From Micavibrio sp. (lineage in GTDB: Bacteria; Pseudomonadota; Alphaproteobacteria; Micavibrionales; Micavibrionaceae), in contig BQJE01000001.1 of the NCBI GenBank assembly GCA_021604545.1, positions 417,444 to 481,443 of the forward strand: a stretch of 64,000 nucleotides of DNA, given 5' to 3'. Both the position numbers and the translations under genes were made by a program. Every line of letters starts with the position of its first letter. Positions within the stretch are counted from its first letter, which is position 1. Of the stretch, positions 29,611 through 37,701 are shown piece after piece. The notes under the pieces were generated by a model, which was not told the DNA's origin, did no database searches, and worked only from the letters and a program-made list of their open reading frames with translations.

Positions 29611-30555
29611 ATGGGCGCGCAAAGTGTTACGACCAAGTTTTGTCAGGGAATCTCTGATATTTCAGACAGTTATATGGGCTTTATTATTGACCAGTGGGGT
29701 GTGCTCCATGATGGGGAAAAGCCCTATGAGGGCGTGGTTGATTGCCTGAAGGAGCTGCGGAACCGCCATAAATACATTATTATCCTGTCCAATTCGGGTA
29801 AACGGGCGGAGACCAATAAGGAGCGTCTCGAAGAAATCGGCATCAGTCATAAATTGTATGACGAGATTGTTACCTCGGGTGAGCTGACCTGGCAGGGGAT
29901 CAAAAACCAGGACGACAAATATTTCGAAAATCTTGGCAATAAATGCTACCTGATCAGCCGCGGCGGTGACCGCTCGATTGTTGAGGGCCTGGATGTAGAG
30001 GTCGTGGACGATATCAAAGACGCGACATTCCTATTGGTTAGTGGTGCCGATTCACCGGGCATGACGATTGATCATTACGAGAAAGTTTTGAAAGAAGGTG
30101 CGCGGCGTAGTCTCAAGGCGATTTGTGCCAATCCCGACAGTCTTGGTGTCATGGGCGGCGGCAATATTATGGGGCCGGGCACATTGGCGCGGCGCTATCA
30201 GGATTACGGCGGCGTGGTTTATTATATCGGTAAACCGCATCAACCGATTTTCAATCACTGCATCCAGATGTTGCAGGAAAAGGAAATTTACCCCGGTCAG
30301 ACAATTGTGATCGGCGATACGATGGCGCATGACATGTTGGGTGGAGAGCTGGCCAATATGGACACGTGTTTGGTGCGCAGCGGTTTGCACAAGCCAGTCT
30401 TTAAGAATGTGACGACACCGGCGGAGCTCAACAAGGCGCTGAATATTCTGATTGCACAGCATAATGGCGTGCGACCAAAATACATGGTGCATAAGCTGAG
30501 CTGGGGTAAGGCATTGCCGGATCGTAAGCACAAGAAGCGCGCGGCGACTAAATAA
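29611..30555 (+). CDS. HAD-superfamily class IIA hydrolase (TIGR01459-like)
   Basis: A 314-residue NagD-like phosphatase with HAD motif I DQWGVLHDG (about residues 28-36; the usual first Asp is present), motif II ILSNSGKR and motif IV VIGDTMAHDMLGGELA. This subgroup is common in alphaproteobacteria and its substrate is not established. The C terminus is basic (KHKKRAATK). An AGGGGA ribosome binding site lies upstream. It follows the coiled-coil gene by 66 bases. Confidence 0.88.
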   Translation: MGAQSVTTKFCQGISDISDSYMGFIIDQWGVLHDGEKPYEGVVDCLKELRNRHKYIIILSNSGKRAETNKERLEEIGISHKLYDEIVTSGELTWQGIKNQDDKYFENLGNKCYLISRGGDRSIVEGLDVEVVDDIKDATFLLVSGADSPGMTIDHYEKVLKEGARRSLKAICANPDSLGVMGGGNIMGPGTLARRYQDYGGVVYYIGKPHQPIFNHCIQMLQEKEIYPGQTIVIGDTMAHDMLGGELANMDTCLVRSGLHKPVFKNVTTPAELNKALNILIAQHNGVRPKYMVHKLSWGKALPDRKHKKRAATK

Positions 30556-30570
30556 ATATCACGTAATATT

Positions 30571-30864
30571 TTAATTAAGACATAACCATGGGACTATGAT
30601 GTCCTGTCTTAGTCCTTCCCAGGCAACTTCACCGGATGCTGTATTTTTATCAATACAAAGTGTTATGCCTGTACGTTCTATAATAGGTGTAACAGTGGCT
30701 TGAGGTTTATTATTTTCATCAAGGAGTATATGATCTGTATACTCTATTGGCTCGGAGTTGCCTGAAACAACAGCATAGCTTGAAGGAGGGCAAAAGCTTG
30801 GGCCGTGCTCCAGGCGATCTTTCTTTACCTCAGCACAAAACAATAATTTTATACATTTTGACAT
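30571..30864 (-). CDS. Small protein of unknown function
   Basis: A 97-residue protein on the strand opposite to its upstream neighbour, starting MSKCIKLLFC and ending PWLCLN. It contains several Cys (4, 10, 25, 70 and 95 approximately) but no spaced metal-binding motif and no convincing signal peptide. I do not recognise a family. It has lower GC than its neighbours, which may mark recent acquisition. Confidence 0.5.
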   Translation of the reverse strand: MSKCIKLLFCAEVKKDRLEHGPSFCPPSSYAVVSGNSEPIEYTDHILLDENNKPQATVTPIIERTGITLCIDKNTASGEVAWEGLRQDIIVPWLCLN

Positions 30865-30907
30865 CTGATATTTACTATAACAACAGATAAATTATGTCAA
30901 CATCTTT

Positions 30908-31894
30908 CTATGGCGTCGGCGGCAGGAGCACGGCCATAGCGGCTTTGATTTCGGGCATGGCGCGCTCGGCGGCTTCTTCACCAAGGATAATCAGCTCTTT
31001 CGCTTTTTCAAATTCCAGCAATCCAATATGGCCGACATGCGGTTTGATATGCACATCGGGTGGGTCGCCAGCCAGCCGCGAACGAGTGATACGATCCTGG
31101 ACGATACCCAGCGCCGACACCATGACGCCAAACAGGCTGGGGTTGTTATCTTCACGCCGGAACAGGCGCCTTGTCAGTGTAAAATTCTTGAACGGCTTTT
31201 GTTTTTCCGGCGGCACGTCTGCGTCGTTAAACAAGTCGAACCCGGCAACGGTTTGGAAGGACTGCCCTGGCTTGACGGCCTTGCCGATCAGATCAGCGTT
31301 GAGATCAATCGCAACGGTCATCCGTGCGCCCATCGCCTGACACGGTGAAACCGGGCAGGGATTGACCAGCGCGCCATCAACGAGGTAGCGGTGATTGCGC
31401 TCTACCGGTGGAAAAACACCGGGCAGGGCAAAGGATGCGGTTATCGCCTGCACCAGATTTCCTTTGCGCAGCCAGACTTCATGACCCGTAACGAGATCGG
31501 CAGCAATGGCAATGAAAGGATGCGGCAAATCCTCGATCTGCATATCGCCGAAATGGTCCTCCAGAATAGATTTTAGCCTTTCGCCGCCAATAAGCCCGGC
31601 GCTACGCACGCGAAAATCAAGATAGGATAGCACGCGTAGACGGCCAAGAGAGAGCGACCAGTCTTCAAATTCATTCAGTTTTCCGGACAGATAAGCGGCA
31701 CCCACAACCGCACCAATGGATGTTCCGGTGACAATACTGGGATAAATACCGTGTTTTTTCAGGGTTCTGATGACGCCGATATGGGCAAAACCACGGGCCA
31801 GGCCACCGCCCAGCACCAGACCGATCCCGGGCTGGCCGTTATCGACTGAAAATATTGACTTATCGGGCTCCTGATCGTCGTTTTTGTCTGTCAT
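30908..31894 (-). CDS. Patatin-like phospholipase (RssA-like)
   Basis: Serine/aspartate dyad lipid acyl hydrolase of 328 residues. The oxyanion loop GGGLARG (29-35), nucleophile Ser59 in GTSIG and the catalytic Asp in VDGALVNP (about residue 172) are all present. No signal peptide; RssA-type proteins are cytosolic or membrane-associated. The substrate is unknown. Its start lies 48 bases from the nested inverted-repeat element at 31942-32211. Confidence 0.9.
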   Translation of the reverse strand: MTDKNDDQEPDKSIFSVDNGQPGIGLVLGGGLARGFAHIGVIRTLKKHGIYPSIVTGTSIGAVVGAAYLSGKLNEFEDWSLSLGRLRVLSYLDFRVRSAGLIGGERLKSILEDHFGDMQIEDLPHPFIAIAADLVTGHEVWLRKGNLVQAITASFALPGVFPPVERNHRYLVDGALVNPCPVSPCQAMGARMTVAIDLNADLIGKAVKPGQSFQTVAGFDLFNDADVPPEKQKPFKNFTLTRRLFRREDNNPSLFGVMVSALGIVQDRITRSRLAGDPPDVHIKPHVGHIGLLEFEKAKELIILGEEAAERAMPEIKAAMAVLLPPTP

Positions 31895-31941
31895 AGCTTG
31901 TGATTTCCCCTATATTCATTATAACACAGGGACAATGCACA

Positions 31942-32211
31942 GGACTAAAACTCACTATTTATAAGAGATTTTGTAACGATATGGCAGTAAAGATGTTAGG
32001 AAAACAGGTGCTAGGAAGTGCCATCCACTTTCAAACCTGTTTGACGCAGCAGATTTGATGCCATATCGTTACCCGTTGGGCGCTGCGAATTTTTGTGCCT
32101 GTTTGTTTAAACCACTTGACCTTAGCTACGGCTAGGGCCATGCACGGTTTTCACAAACATTCATCAAAAATTCGCTTGCGCAAAATCCATATAAATAGTG
32201 AATTTTAGTCC
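31942..32211. repeat. 270-bp nested inverted-repeat element with two internal arms
   Basis: The ends are 22-bp inverted repeats (31942-31963 and 32190-32211) matching at 21 of 22 positions. Between them are two independent hairpin arms. Arm 1: a perfect 14-bp pair (31973-31986 with 32059-32072), enclosing AAACAGGT/ACCTGTTT (32002-32009 with 32035-32042) and AAGTG/CACTT. Arm 2: a perfect 11-bp pair (32085-32095 with 32165-32175), enclosing further imperfect pairs including CCTTAGC/GCTAGGG. No ORF is contained. It resembles a MITE or a large structured RNA. The right end stops 7 bases before the exporter ATG. It occupies nearly the whole patatin-exporter gap. Confidence 0.85.
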
Positions 32212-32218
32212 TTTAGAC

Positions 32219-33982
32219 ATGAATATGCCTGCTGCAGCGCCAAAAAAATCGACAGCCCTTCTGGTGAAGCGGCTGATATCCAGCTATCTGAAACCATATT
32301 TCGGACCCTTATTTGTGGCCGTTATTTTTATGGTTATCGCGGCGGCAATGACGGCGGCGATTGCCGGGCTGATGAAGCCAATTCTGGACGATGTGTTGTA
32401 CGCCCAAACGGCAGATATGATTCAATTCGTGGCGCTGGCGATTTTTGTGACTTTTGTTGTGCGCGGAATTTCCACCTATATTCATACGATCCTGATGGGA
32501 AAGATCAGCCAGTCGATCATTGCCGATATCCAGCGCGATCTGTTCGGTCATTTTATGATTTTAGATCTGACGTTTTTCCATGGCAATCCTAGTGGGCAGT
32601 TGATCTCGCGGGTGATTAATGATGTGAATGTGATGCGGGCGGCGGTGACAGATACGCTGACCGGGCTGGGAAAAAGCCTTCTGACCCTCATATTCCTGAT
32701 CGGTCTTATGATTTATACGGACTGGAAATTAACGCTGCTGTCTTTTGCTATTTTCCCCTTTGTTGGCGGCATGATTGCGTATATCGGGCGGCAGTTGCGG
32801 AAGATTTCCAACCGTACGCAGGATGAGTTGGCGGGTTTGTCTGATATCCTTTCGCAGATTTTTCAGGGCATCCGGCAGGTTCAAGCCTATGGTATGGAAG
32901 ATTACGAAAGCAAACGCGCCGGTAACGTCATCAATAATGTTAGAGACCTCAATATAAAGACTGTGCGTGTGCGGAATCTGTCGACGCCGGTGAATGAGAT
33001 CATTGTTGGTATTGCCTTTGGTGCGGTGATTGCCTATGGCGGCCATCAGATTAATAGCGGTGTTCTGAGCGCCGGAGAGCTTGGTTCTTTCATTGCGGCG
33101 TTTGCGCTGGCCTATGAGCCGATGAAGAAGCTAGCCAAGCTGAATAATTCTTTGCAAGTCGGGTTGGGGGCCACCGAACGTGTTTTTGAAATGCTTGATC
33201 GTCCGTCCGGGGTGAAGCAGAAGGAAAATGCGAAAGGCCTGGACGTACGCAAGCCGGAAATTGCCTTTAATGATGTTGAATTTCAATATGAAGAAACGGA
33301 TGTAAAGGCTTTAAATAAAATAAGTTTTCAGGCTAAGCCGGGCAAAGTGACGGCGCTGGTTGGCCCGTCGGGAGGTGGTAAAAGTACCATCATTAATTTG
33401 ATCCCGCGTTTTTATGATGTGATCAGCGGCGCCATTACGATTGACGGCCAGAATGTGCAGGATTTGACATTGGAAAGTTTGAGGCAACATATCGCGCTGG
33501 TGTCGCAGGATATCACCATTTTCGACAATACCGTGGCTGCCAATATCGCCTATGGTCGTGATGGGGCGTCTCAGGAAGAGATCGAAAAAGCGGCGAAAGC
33601 GGCGGCGGCGCATGAGTTTATTCAGGATTTTTCGGAAGGGTATGAAACGCTGGTTGGTGAAAATGGCGTGAAGCTTTCGGGCGGGCAGCGTCAGCGGATT
33701 GCCATTGCGCGGGCGATTTTGCGCGATGCACCGATTTTGCTGCTCGATGAGGCGACATCGGCGCTGGATAATGAATCCGAAAAGGCGGTGCAGCAGGCGC
33801 TGGAAGAGCTGGAAAAGGGACGAACAACACTGGTGATTGCGCATAGGCTTTCTACGGTTCAGTCGGCGGATCAGATTATTGTACTCGATCAGGGGGAGAT
33901 CGTCGAAACCGGCACGCATGAGAGCTTATTGGTGGCTGGCGGTCTTTTTGCGAAGATGCACAGCGCCGGATTGCGGGAATGA
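32219..33982 (+). CDS. MsbA-type ABC exporter (fused permease and ATPase)
   Basis: Half-transporter of 587 residues that would work as a homodimer in the inner membrane. The N-terminal six-helix exporter domain (about 20-320) is followed by an ATPase domain with Walker A GPSGGGKST (about 380), signature LSGGQRQRIA, Walker B ILLLDEATSALD and the switch His in IAHRLSTV. The pattern fits MsbA/lipid A exporters, but the substrate is not proven. I chose the ATG at 32219; a GTG at 32198 lies inside the right terminal repeat of the upstream element. The stop overlaps the next gene by 4 bases. Confidence 0.93.
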   Translation: MNMPAAAPKKSTALLVKRLISSYLKPYFGPLFVAVIFMVIAAAMTAAIAGLMKPILDDVLYAQTADMIQFVALAIFVTFVVRGISTYIHTILMGKISQSIIADIQRDLFGHFMILDLTFFHGNPSGQLISRVINDVNVMRAAVTDTLTGLGKSLLTLIFLIGLMIYTDWKLTLLSFAIFPFVGGMIAYIGRQLRKISNRTQDELAGLSDILSQIFQGIRQVQAYGMEDYESKRAGNVINNVRDLNIKTVRVRNLSTPVNEIIVGIAFGAVIAYGGHQINSGVLSAGELGSFIAAFALAYEPMKKLAKLNNSLQVGLGATERVFEMLDRPSGVKQKENAKGLDVRKPEIAFNDVEFQYEETDVKALNKISFQAKPGKVTALVGPSGGGKSTIINLIPRFYDVISGAITIDGQNVQDLTLESLRQHIALVSQDITIFDNTVAANIAYGRDGASQEEIEKAAKAAAAHEFIQDFSEGYETLVGENGVKLSGGQRQRIAIARAILRDAPILLLDEATSALDNESEKAVQQALEELEKGRTTLVIAHRLSTVQSADQIIVLDQGEIVETGTHESLLVAGGLFAKMHSAGLRE

Positions 33983-34818
33983 GCGCCAAAGTGGTGAATT
34001 TTCTAGCTATCATTGTGGTTGTTTACCTGCTCGCGCTGTTATTCATGTATTTCAACCAGCGGGGTATGATGTATTTCCCGGCGACAGGGCGGCCTGATCC
34101 GGCAACGTATGGAGCGCAGGACGTGGTGGAAATTGTCCGAGTTACGACGGAAGACGGGCTTGATCTGCAAGGGTGGTATATAGCGCCGCAGGATCAAAAC
34201 AAGCCGGTGATTGTGAATTTTCATGGCAATGCCGGGCATTACGGCGACCGGTTGCCGAAAATGGCCGGGTTTGTCCGGGAGGGCTATGGGCTGCTCCTGG
34301 CTGAATATCGTGGCTATGGCGGCAATCCGGGCAAAATAACCGAGCAGGGACTTTATCAGGATGCGCGGGCCTATCTGGATTGGCTGGCTAAGAAGGATGT
34401 CGAAACAGTCCTCTACGGGGAATCTCTGGGTAGTGGCGTGGTGGTGCAGATGGCGACTGAGCATATGGTCGCTGCTGTGGTGCTGGAAGCGCCCTACAGC
34501 ACCATTGCCGAGGTGGCGCAGAGCATTTATTTCTATATGCCCGTGAAGTGGCTGATGAAGGATCAGTATCGCAGTACCGATAAGATTGCGGCGATCAAAG
34601 CGTCGCTTTTGATTGTTCATGGGGAAAAGGACGGTACCATTCCCATTCGTTTTGCCCGTAAATTGTTTCAGGCTGCGGTTCAGCCCAAAAGATTTGTAGC
34701 TCTTGAGAGTGCTGCCCATAATGATGTTTATGATCATGGCGCAGAAAGACATATTCTTGATTTCTTGAGTGGGATCGATTTTTCTGTCACAAATGATGCT
34801 GAACAAAAGGAGCGTTAA
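33979..34818 (+). CDS. Alpha/beta hydrolase with N-terminal membrane anchor
   Basis: A 279-residue protein with one N-terminal transmembrane segment (about 6-24) and an alpha/beta hydrolase domain. The oxyanion region HGNAGHYGDR, nucleophile elbow GESLGSG (about residue 154), late Asp in VHGEKDGTIP and His in ESAAHNDVYDHG are visible. It resembles the YfhR/ABHD family of serine hydrolases. It overlaps the ABC exporter gene by ATGA and is probably translated from the same mRNA. Confidence 0.88.
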   Translation: MSAKVVNFLAIIVVVYLLALLFMYFNQRGMMYFPATGRPDPATYGAQDVVEIVRVTTEDGLDLQGWYIAPQDQNKPVIVNFHGNAGHYGDRLPKMAGFVREGYGLLLAEYRGYGGNPGKITEQGLYQDARAYLDWLAKKDVETVLYGESLGSGVVVQMATEHMVAAVVLEAPYSTIAEVAQSIYFYMPVKWLMKDQYRSTDKIAAIKASLLIVHGEKDGTIPIRFARKLFQAAVQPKRFVALESAAHNDVYDHGAERHILDFLSGIDFSVTNDAEQKER

Positions 34819-34820
34819 AT

Positions 34821-35288
34821 ATGCCATGCCATTCATCGATGATTGAACATCTGATTACCGTCAAAGCCGACCAGGAGGTTGGGGAGGCTATTGAAGTGCT
34901 CCGTAAGAATGAAATTGATGCGGTTCCGGTTGTAAATGATGAAGGTGGGCTGGAAGGTATTTTCAGCACGCAGATTTTGTTGAAGAATTTATTGCCTGTT
35001 GAATTTACGACAGGCGATGGCTTGCACATGGATATTAAAGTTGGCGCGGCGCCGGGTGTGGCCAAACGGCTCAGGAAAGTAAAGCCGTTGAAAGTAAGCG
35101 ATCTGATGGATCGCAAGGTTAATGCCGTCACCCCGGAAACGCCACTTTGGGAAGGCGTGAATATGCTGGTCCATAAAGGCGCGCCGGTTTTGGTCGTCGA
35201 AAGAGAAGGCGGTAAATTGCTGGGTATGATTGTGGAGCAATCCATTATTGACGAGATGGAGCGCGTCCAGGATGAGCCTGAAACTTAG
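34821..35288 (+). CDS. CBS-pair protein
   Basis: A 155-residue soluble protein consisting of two CBS motifs: ITVKADQEVGEAIEVLRKNE with IDAVPVVNDEGGLEGIF (about 11-50) and VNAVTPETPLWEGVNMLV with APVLVVEREGGKLLGMI (about 97-143). CBS pairs bind adenine nucleotides and usually regulate a partner. The start has an AAGGAG ribosome binding site. It lies 2 bases after the hydrolase gene and overlaps the DUF192 gene by 17 bases, so all four genes from the exporter onward look like one operon. Confidence 0.85.
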   Translation: MPCHSSMIEHLITVKADQEVGEAIEVLRKNEIDAVPVVNDEGGLEGIFSTQILLKNLLPVEFTTGDGLHMDIKVGAAPGVAKRLRKVKPLKVSDLMDRKVNAVTPETPLWEGVNMLVHKGAPVLVVEREGGKLLGMIVEQSIIDEMERVQDEPET

Positions 35289-35721
35289 GATAGTCCTCGG
35301 GCTTTTTTGCGCCGTTCTAATTCCGCTGGGTGCCTTCGCGGTAGCAGATTTAGCATCCGATCCTCACGTTACAATTCACACGTCTGGTGGGGACACCCAT
35401 CGTTTCAATATTGAGTTGGCGGTGACGCCTGAAGAGATGGCAAAAGGGCTGATGAACCGTACAGAGCTGGCGCCAGATGCCGGGATGTTGTTTATGTTTT
35501 CCAATGAAGCACCAAGATCATTCTGGATGAGAAACACCCTTATTCCGCTGGATATTATCTTTATCAAGGCCGATGGCAAGATCCACCATATTCACCCTAT
35601 GGCTCTGCCGCTTGATGAAACCGGGGTTTTGTCCAATGGAGCTGCGCGGGCTGTATTGGAGATTAATGGCGGAAAAGCCTCTGAATTGGGTATTCAGGCG
35701 GGTGATACGGTGCGTTGGTAA
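35272..35721 (+). CDS. DUF192-family exported protein
   Basis: A 149-residue protein with a signal peptide or N-terminal anchor (MSLKLRIVLGLFCAVLIPLGAFA) and the DUF192 core: GLMNRTELAPDAGMLFMF, RSFWMRNTLIPLDIIFI, and the C-terminal RAVLEINGGKASELGIQAGD. The family's molecular function is not established. The ATG at 35272 lies inside the CBS gene; an earlier in-frame start at 35230 lacks family sequence. A tRNA-Pro gene follows. Confidence 0.88.
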   Translation: MSLKLRIVLGLFCAVLIPLGAFAVADLASDPHVTIHTSGGDTHRFNIELAVTPEEMAKGLMNRTELAPDAGMLFMFSNEAPRSFWMRNTLIPLDIIFIKADGKIHHIHPMALPLDETGVLSNGAARAVLEINGGKASELGIQAGDTVRW

Positions 35722-35784
35722 ATTTGTTTGATTTCAGGCGACTAAATCATTACATTACGCGATTACTGAAATATAGTCAGTGAA

Positions 35785-35861
35785 CGGAGCGTGGCGCAGT
35801 TTGGTAGCGCACCTGGTTTGGGACCAGGGGGTCGGAGGTTCGAATCCTCTCGCTCCGACCA
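35785..35861 (+). tRNA. tRNA-Pro (TGG)
   Basis: A 77-base cloverleaf: acceptor CGGAGCG pairs with CGCTCCG, the anticodon loop TTTGGGA carries TGG, the T-loop is GGTTCGAATCC, and CCA is encoded. It directly follows the DUF192 gene. Confidence 0.97.
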
Positions 35862-35953
35862 GCCTTCGCAGTTGGCGAGGCGTAGGCGGACTGGTAAATT
35901 TAGCATGTCAACTGCTACGGCTGGGCAAGCCAGCCAAAACTTAGAAAGGTGCC

Positions 35954-36517
35954 ATGAAACCTTCTAATACCAACAAAGAAGCCTCACAGGGTGAAATCTG
36001 GCAAAACTGGGCTGTGCAGGCGCAGGGTGGCGATAAGCGCGCCTATACCTCACTTTTGAAGGCAATTGCCCCGTTTATTCGTAATGTCATTGTTGGTGGG
36101 CTGGCCAATCCCGACTGGGCCGAAGACATCACGCAGGAAGTGCTGATTTCCGTTCATAAATCGCTGAATACCTATAGCCCCGACCGGCCGTTTCGCCCGT
36201 GGCTTATGGCGATTGTGAATTTCAGAAAAACAGACTTTTTGCGCAAGCATTATTCTTCGCGCGGGGATAAAAAAACATCCCTGGATAATGCAGAATTTAT
36301 GGCTTCGCATGTAACCAATGCCCCCCATGCCGGCGAATTAAAAGATATAGAAAGCGCACTGGCAGAATTGCCGGTAAAGCAGCGCAAGGTATTTGAAATG
36401 ATGAAGATTGAAGGCTATAGCGCCAAAGAGGTGGCCAATGAAATGGGTATGAGCGTGAGCGCCGTAAAGGTTTCTGCGCACCGCACGGCCGCTAAATTGA
36501 AGGATAGATTGGGATGA
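35954..36517 (+). CDS. ECF-type sigma factor (partner of NrsF)
   Basis: RNA polymerase sigma factor of 187 residues. Region 2 is at about 30-100 (DWAEDITQEVLISVHKSL and RPWLMAIVNFRKTDFLRKH) and region 4 at about 125-185 (LPVKQRKVFEMMKIEGYSAKEVANEMGMSVSAVKV, a clear helix-turn-helix). The next gene encodes an NrsF-type membrane anti-sigma factor, as in the Caulobacter SigF-NrsF pair that responds to redox and metal stress. A palindromic repeat separates the two genes. Confidence 0.92.
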   Translation: MKPSNTNKEASQGEIWQNWAVQAQGGDKRAYTSLLKAIAPFIRNVIVGGLANPDWAEDITQEVLISVHKSLNTYSPDRPFRPWLMAIVNFRKTDFLRKHYSSRGDKKTSLDNAEFMASHVTNAPHAGELKDIESALAELPVKQRKVFEMMKIEGYSAKEVANEMGMSVSAVKVSAHRTAAKLKDRLG

Positions 36518-36529
36518 GTAACAATAATT

Positions 36530-36613
36530 CGTCATTGCGAGCGCAGCGAAGCAATCCAAGTATTTACGATATGTCCTTTGGATTGCTTCGTCACTTCGTT
36601 CCTCGCAATGACG
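36530..36613. repeat. Dispersed palindromic element, family B
   Basis: An 84-bp near-perfect hairpin: CGTCATTGCGAG at the left end and CTCGCAATGACG at the right, with GAAGCAATCCA and TGGATTGCTTC as the inner arms. It fits exactly between the sigma factor stop and the start region of the nrsF-like gene. The vocabulary differs from family A but the architecture is the same. Confidence 0.85.
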
Positions 36614-36630
36614 GTTATAGAGGTAAGTAA

Positions 36631-37263
36631 ATGAACACGACGGAAACATTGATTGATGATTTGGCCGATGGCCTCCAGCCGCGCAAGAGGCTGGCGCATC
36701 CGTTTGTGCGGGTATTGCCATGGATGTTTCTGGCGCTGGCGTACGTGGCGGGCATGGTGAACTATCTTGGCATTCGCCCCGATCTTGTTGCCAAGTTTCA
36801 GGATGGTGCGTTTTTGTTTGAAATTGGCGCGATGGCGGCGGTGTCATTTAGCGCGGTGTTGGCATCAAGCTGGCTCTGCGTTCCCGATATGCGCGGGGTG
36901 AAATGGTTGGTGGCAGTGCCGCTAACGATGCTTGGCGCTTTCCTGTTTTGGTGTGGCGTGCGGGCTTATACAGATGGATTTGCAATGCCGGTGATGCATT
37001 GGGATCACTGCTTTAACGATGCGGCGCTGATGGGTTTTGTGCCGGCGGCTGTTGTTATTTTCATGAGCACCAAAGGTGCAACGACACGCCCATTTCTGAT
37101 GGGCGTTATGAATGCGCTCTCGGTTGGCGCGCTGGGTTATGTCGGCCTGCGCTTTACCTGCATGATGGACACGGTCGGTCATGCCGGGGTGTATCACCTG
37201 CTACCGTTTATGGCTTTCGGGATGTTGCTCGGTGCCGGGGCGCGGTTTGTTTTTCGGTGGTAG
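36631..37263 (+). CDS. NrsF-type (DUF1109) membrane anti-sigma factor
   Basis: A 210-residue inner-membrane protein with a short cytosolic N terminus (TETLIDDLADGLQPRKRL) and six predicted membrane spans, the architecture of NrsF/ChrR-like DUF1109 anti-sigma factors. NrsF proteins sequester their ECF sigma factor until periplasmic redox or metal stress acts on Cys residues; Cys are visible in WLCVP, WCGV, DHCF and FTCMM. It is the cognate partner of the upstream sigma factor. Confidence 0.88.
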   Translation: MNTTETLIDDLADGLQPRKRLAHPFVRVLPWMFLALAYVAGMVNYLGIRPDLVAKFQDGAFLFEIGAMAAVSFSAVLASSWLCVPDMRGVKWLVAVPLTMLGAFLFWCGVRAYTDGFAMPVMHWDHCFNDAALMGFVPAAVVIFMSTKGATTRPFLMGVMNALSVGALGYVGLRFTCMMDTVGHAGVYHLLPFMAFGMLLGAGARFVFRW

Positions 37264-37333
37264 GGAAGTTAATAGTTGCAAAGTTAATAGTTAATAGAAA
37301 TATAGCTGCCTTTAACTTCTAACTATTAACTAA
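37264..37333. repeat. AGTTAATAGTTA hairpin repeat (family E, no gene)
   Basis: Begins directly after the nrsF-like stop codon. Left arm AGTTAATAGTTG and AGTTAATAGTTAATAG (37267-37297), right arm CTTCTAACTATTAAC (37316-37330). The same words flank the four-helix-bundle gene at 49126-49558 and form a hairpin before epmA. Between here and the kamA gene the 37264-37701 gap also holds a kamA fragment and a small ORF. Confidence 0.75.
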
Positions 37334-37334
37334 T

Positions 37335-37422
37335 TTTTTCTCAGTTTTTTGTTTTTCTTCTTCTTTTGGATCGTTCGCCGCACCAAGGCCGATATGTTCG
37401 CCGTCGCGGCCGAAGAAGAGCA
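37335..37422 (-). pseudogene. Truncated copy of the kamA 3' end
   Basis: Read on the minus strand this encodes GRDGEHIGLGAANDPKEE followed by a Lys/Glu tail, nearly identical to the C terminus of the adjacent KamA-family protein. Over the first 20 or so codons the nucleotide differences from kamA are third-position silent changes, which suggests a remnant of a paralogue that was once under selection rather than a fresh duplication. Upstream of GRD the similarity stops abruptly. The stop codon is supplied by the AGTTAATAG repeat. Confidence 0.7.
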
Positions 37423-37431
37423 AAGAATAAG

Positions 37432-37602
37432 TTATTCGACTTTGTGAGTTAGAATCTCATAAAGACAAAACAAAACACAGACGAGAAGAAACCCAACCTT
37501 GGGCAGCTCTATCAACGAACCGGAAAATCCATAGGCTTCCACACAGAACAAGAAAGACATTAGCGTAAAGCTAACAAACCAGCAATATATAGAATTAACC
37601 AT
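37432..37602 (-). CDS. Possible 56-residue membrane peptide
   Basis: An ATG at 37600-37602 opens a 56-residue frame with two hydrophobic segments (about 5-22 and 37-51) separated by a short loop, ending THKVE. An AAGGTGG sequence lies 12 bases upstream, a weak ribosome binding site. No family recognised. It lies between the kamA gene and its truncated copy, so it could be spurious. Confidence 0.3.
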   Translation of the reverse strand: MVNSIYCWFVSFTLMSFLFCVEAYGFSGSLIELPKVGFLLVCVLFCLYEILTHKVE

Positions 37603-37701
37603 AATTTCCAGATACCACCTTACGCTTAGCTAGGTCAAGATGTTTTTTTAGTGGCTGTGGTCTAATCATGGCCGCGATTATCCATACGATTTATGTATAA
37701 G

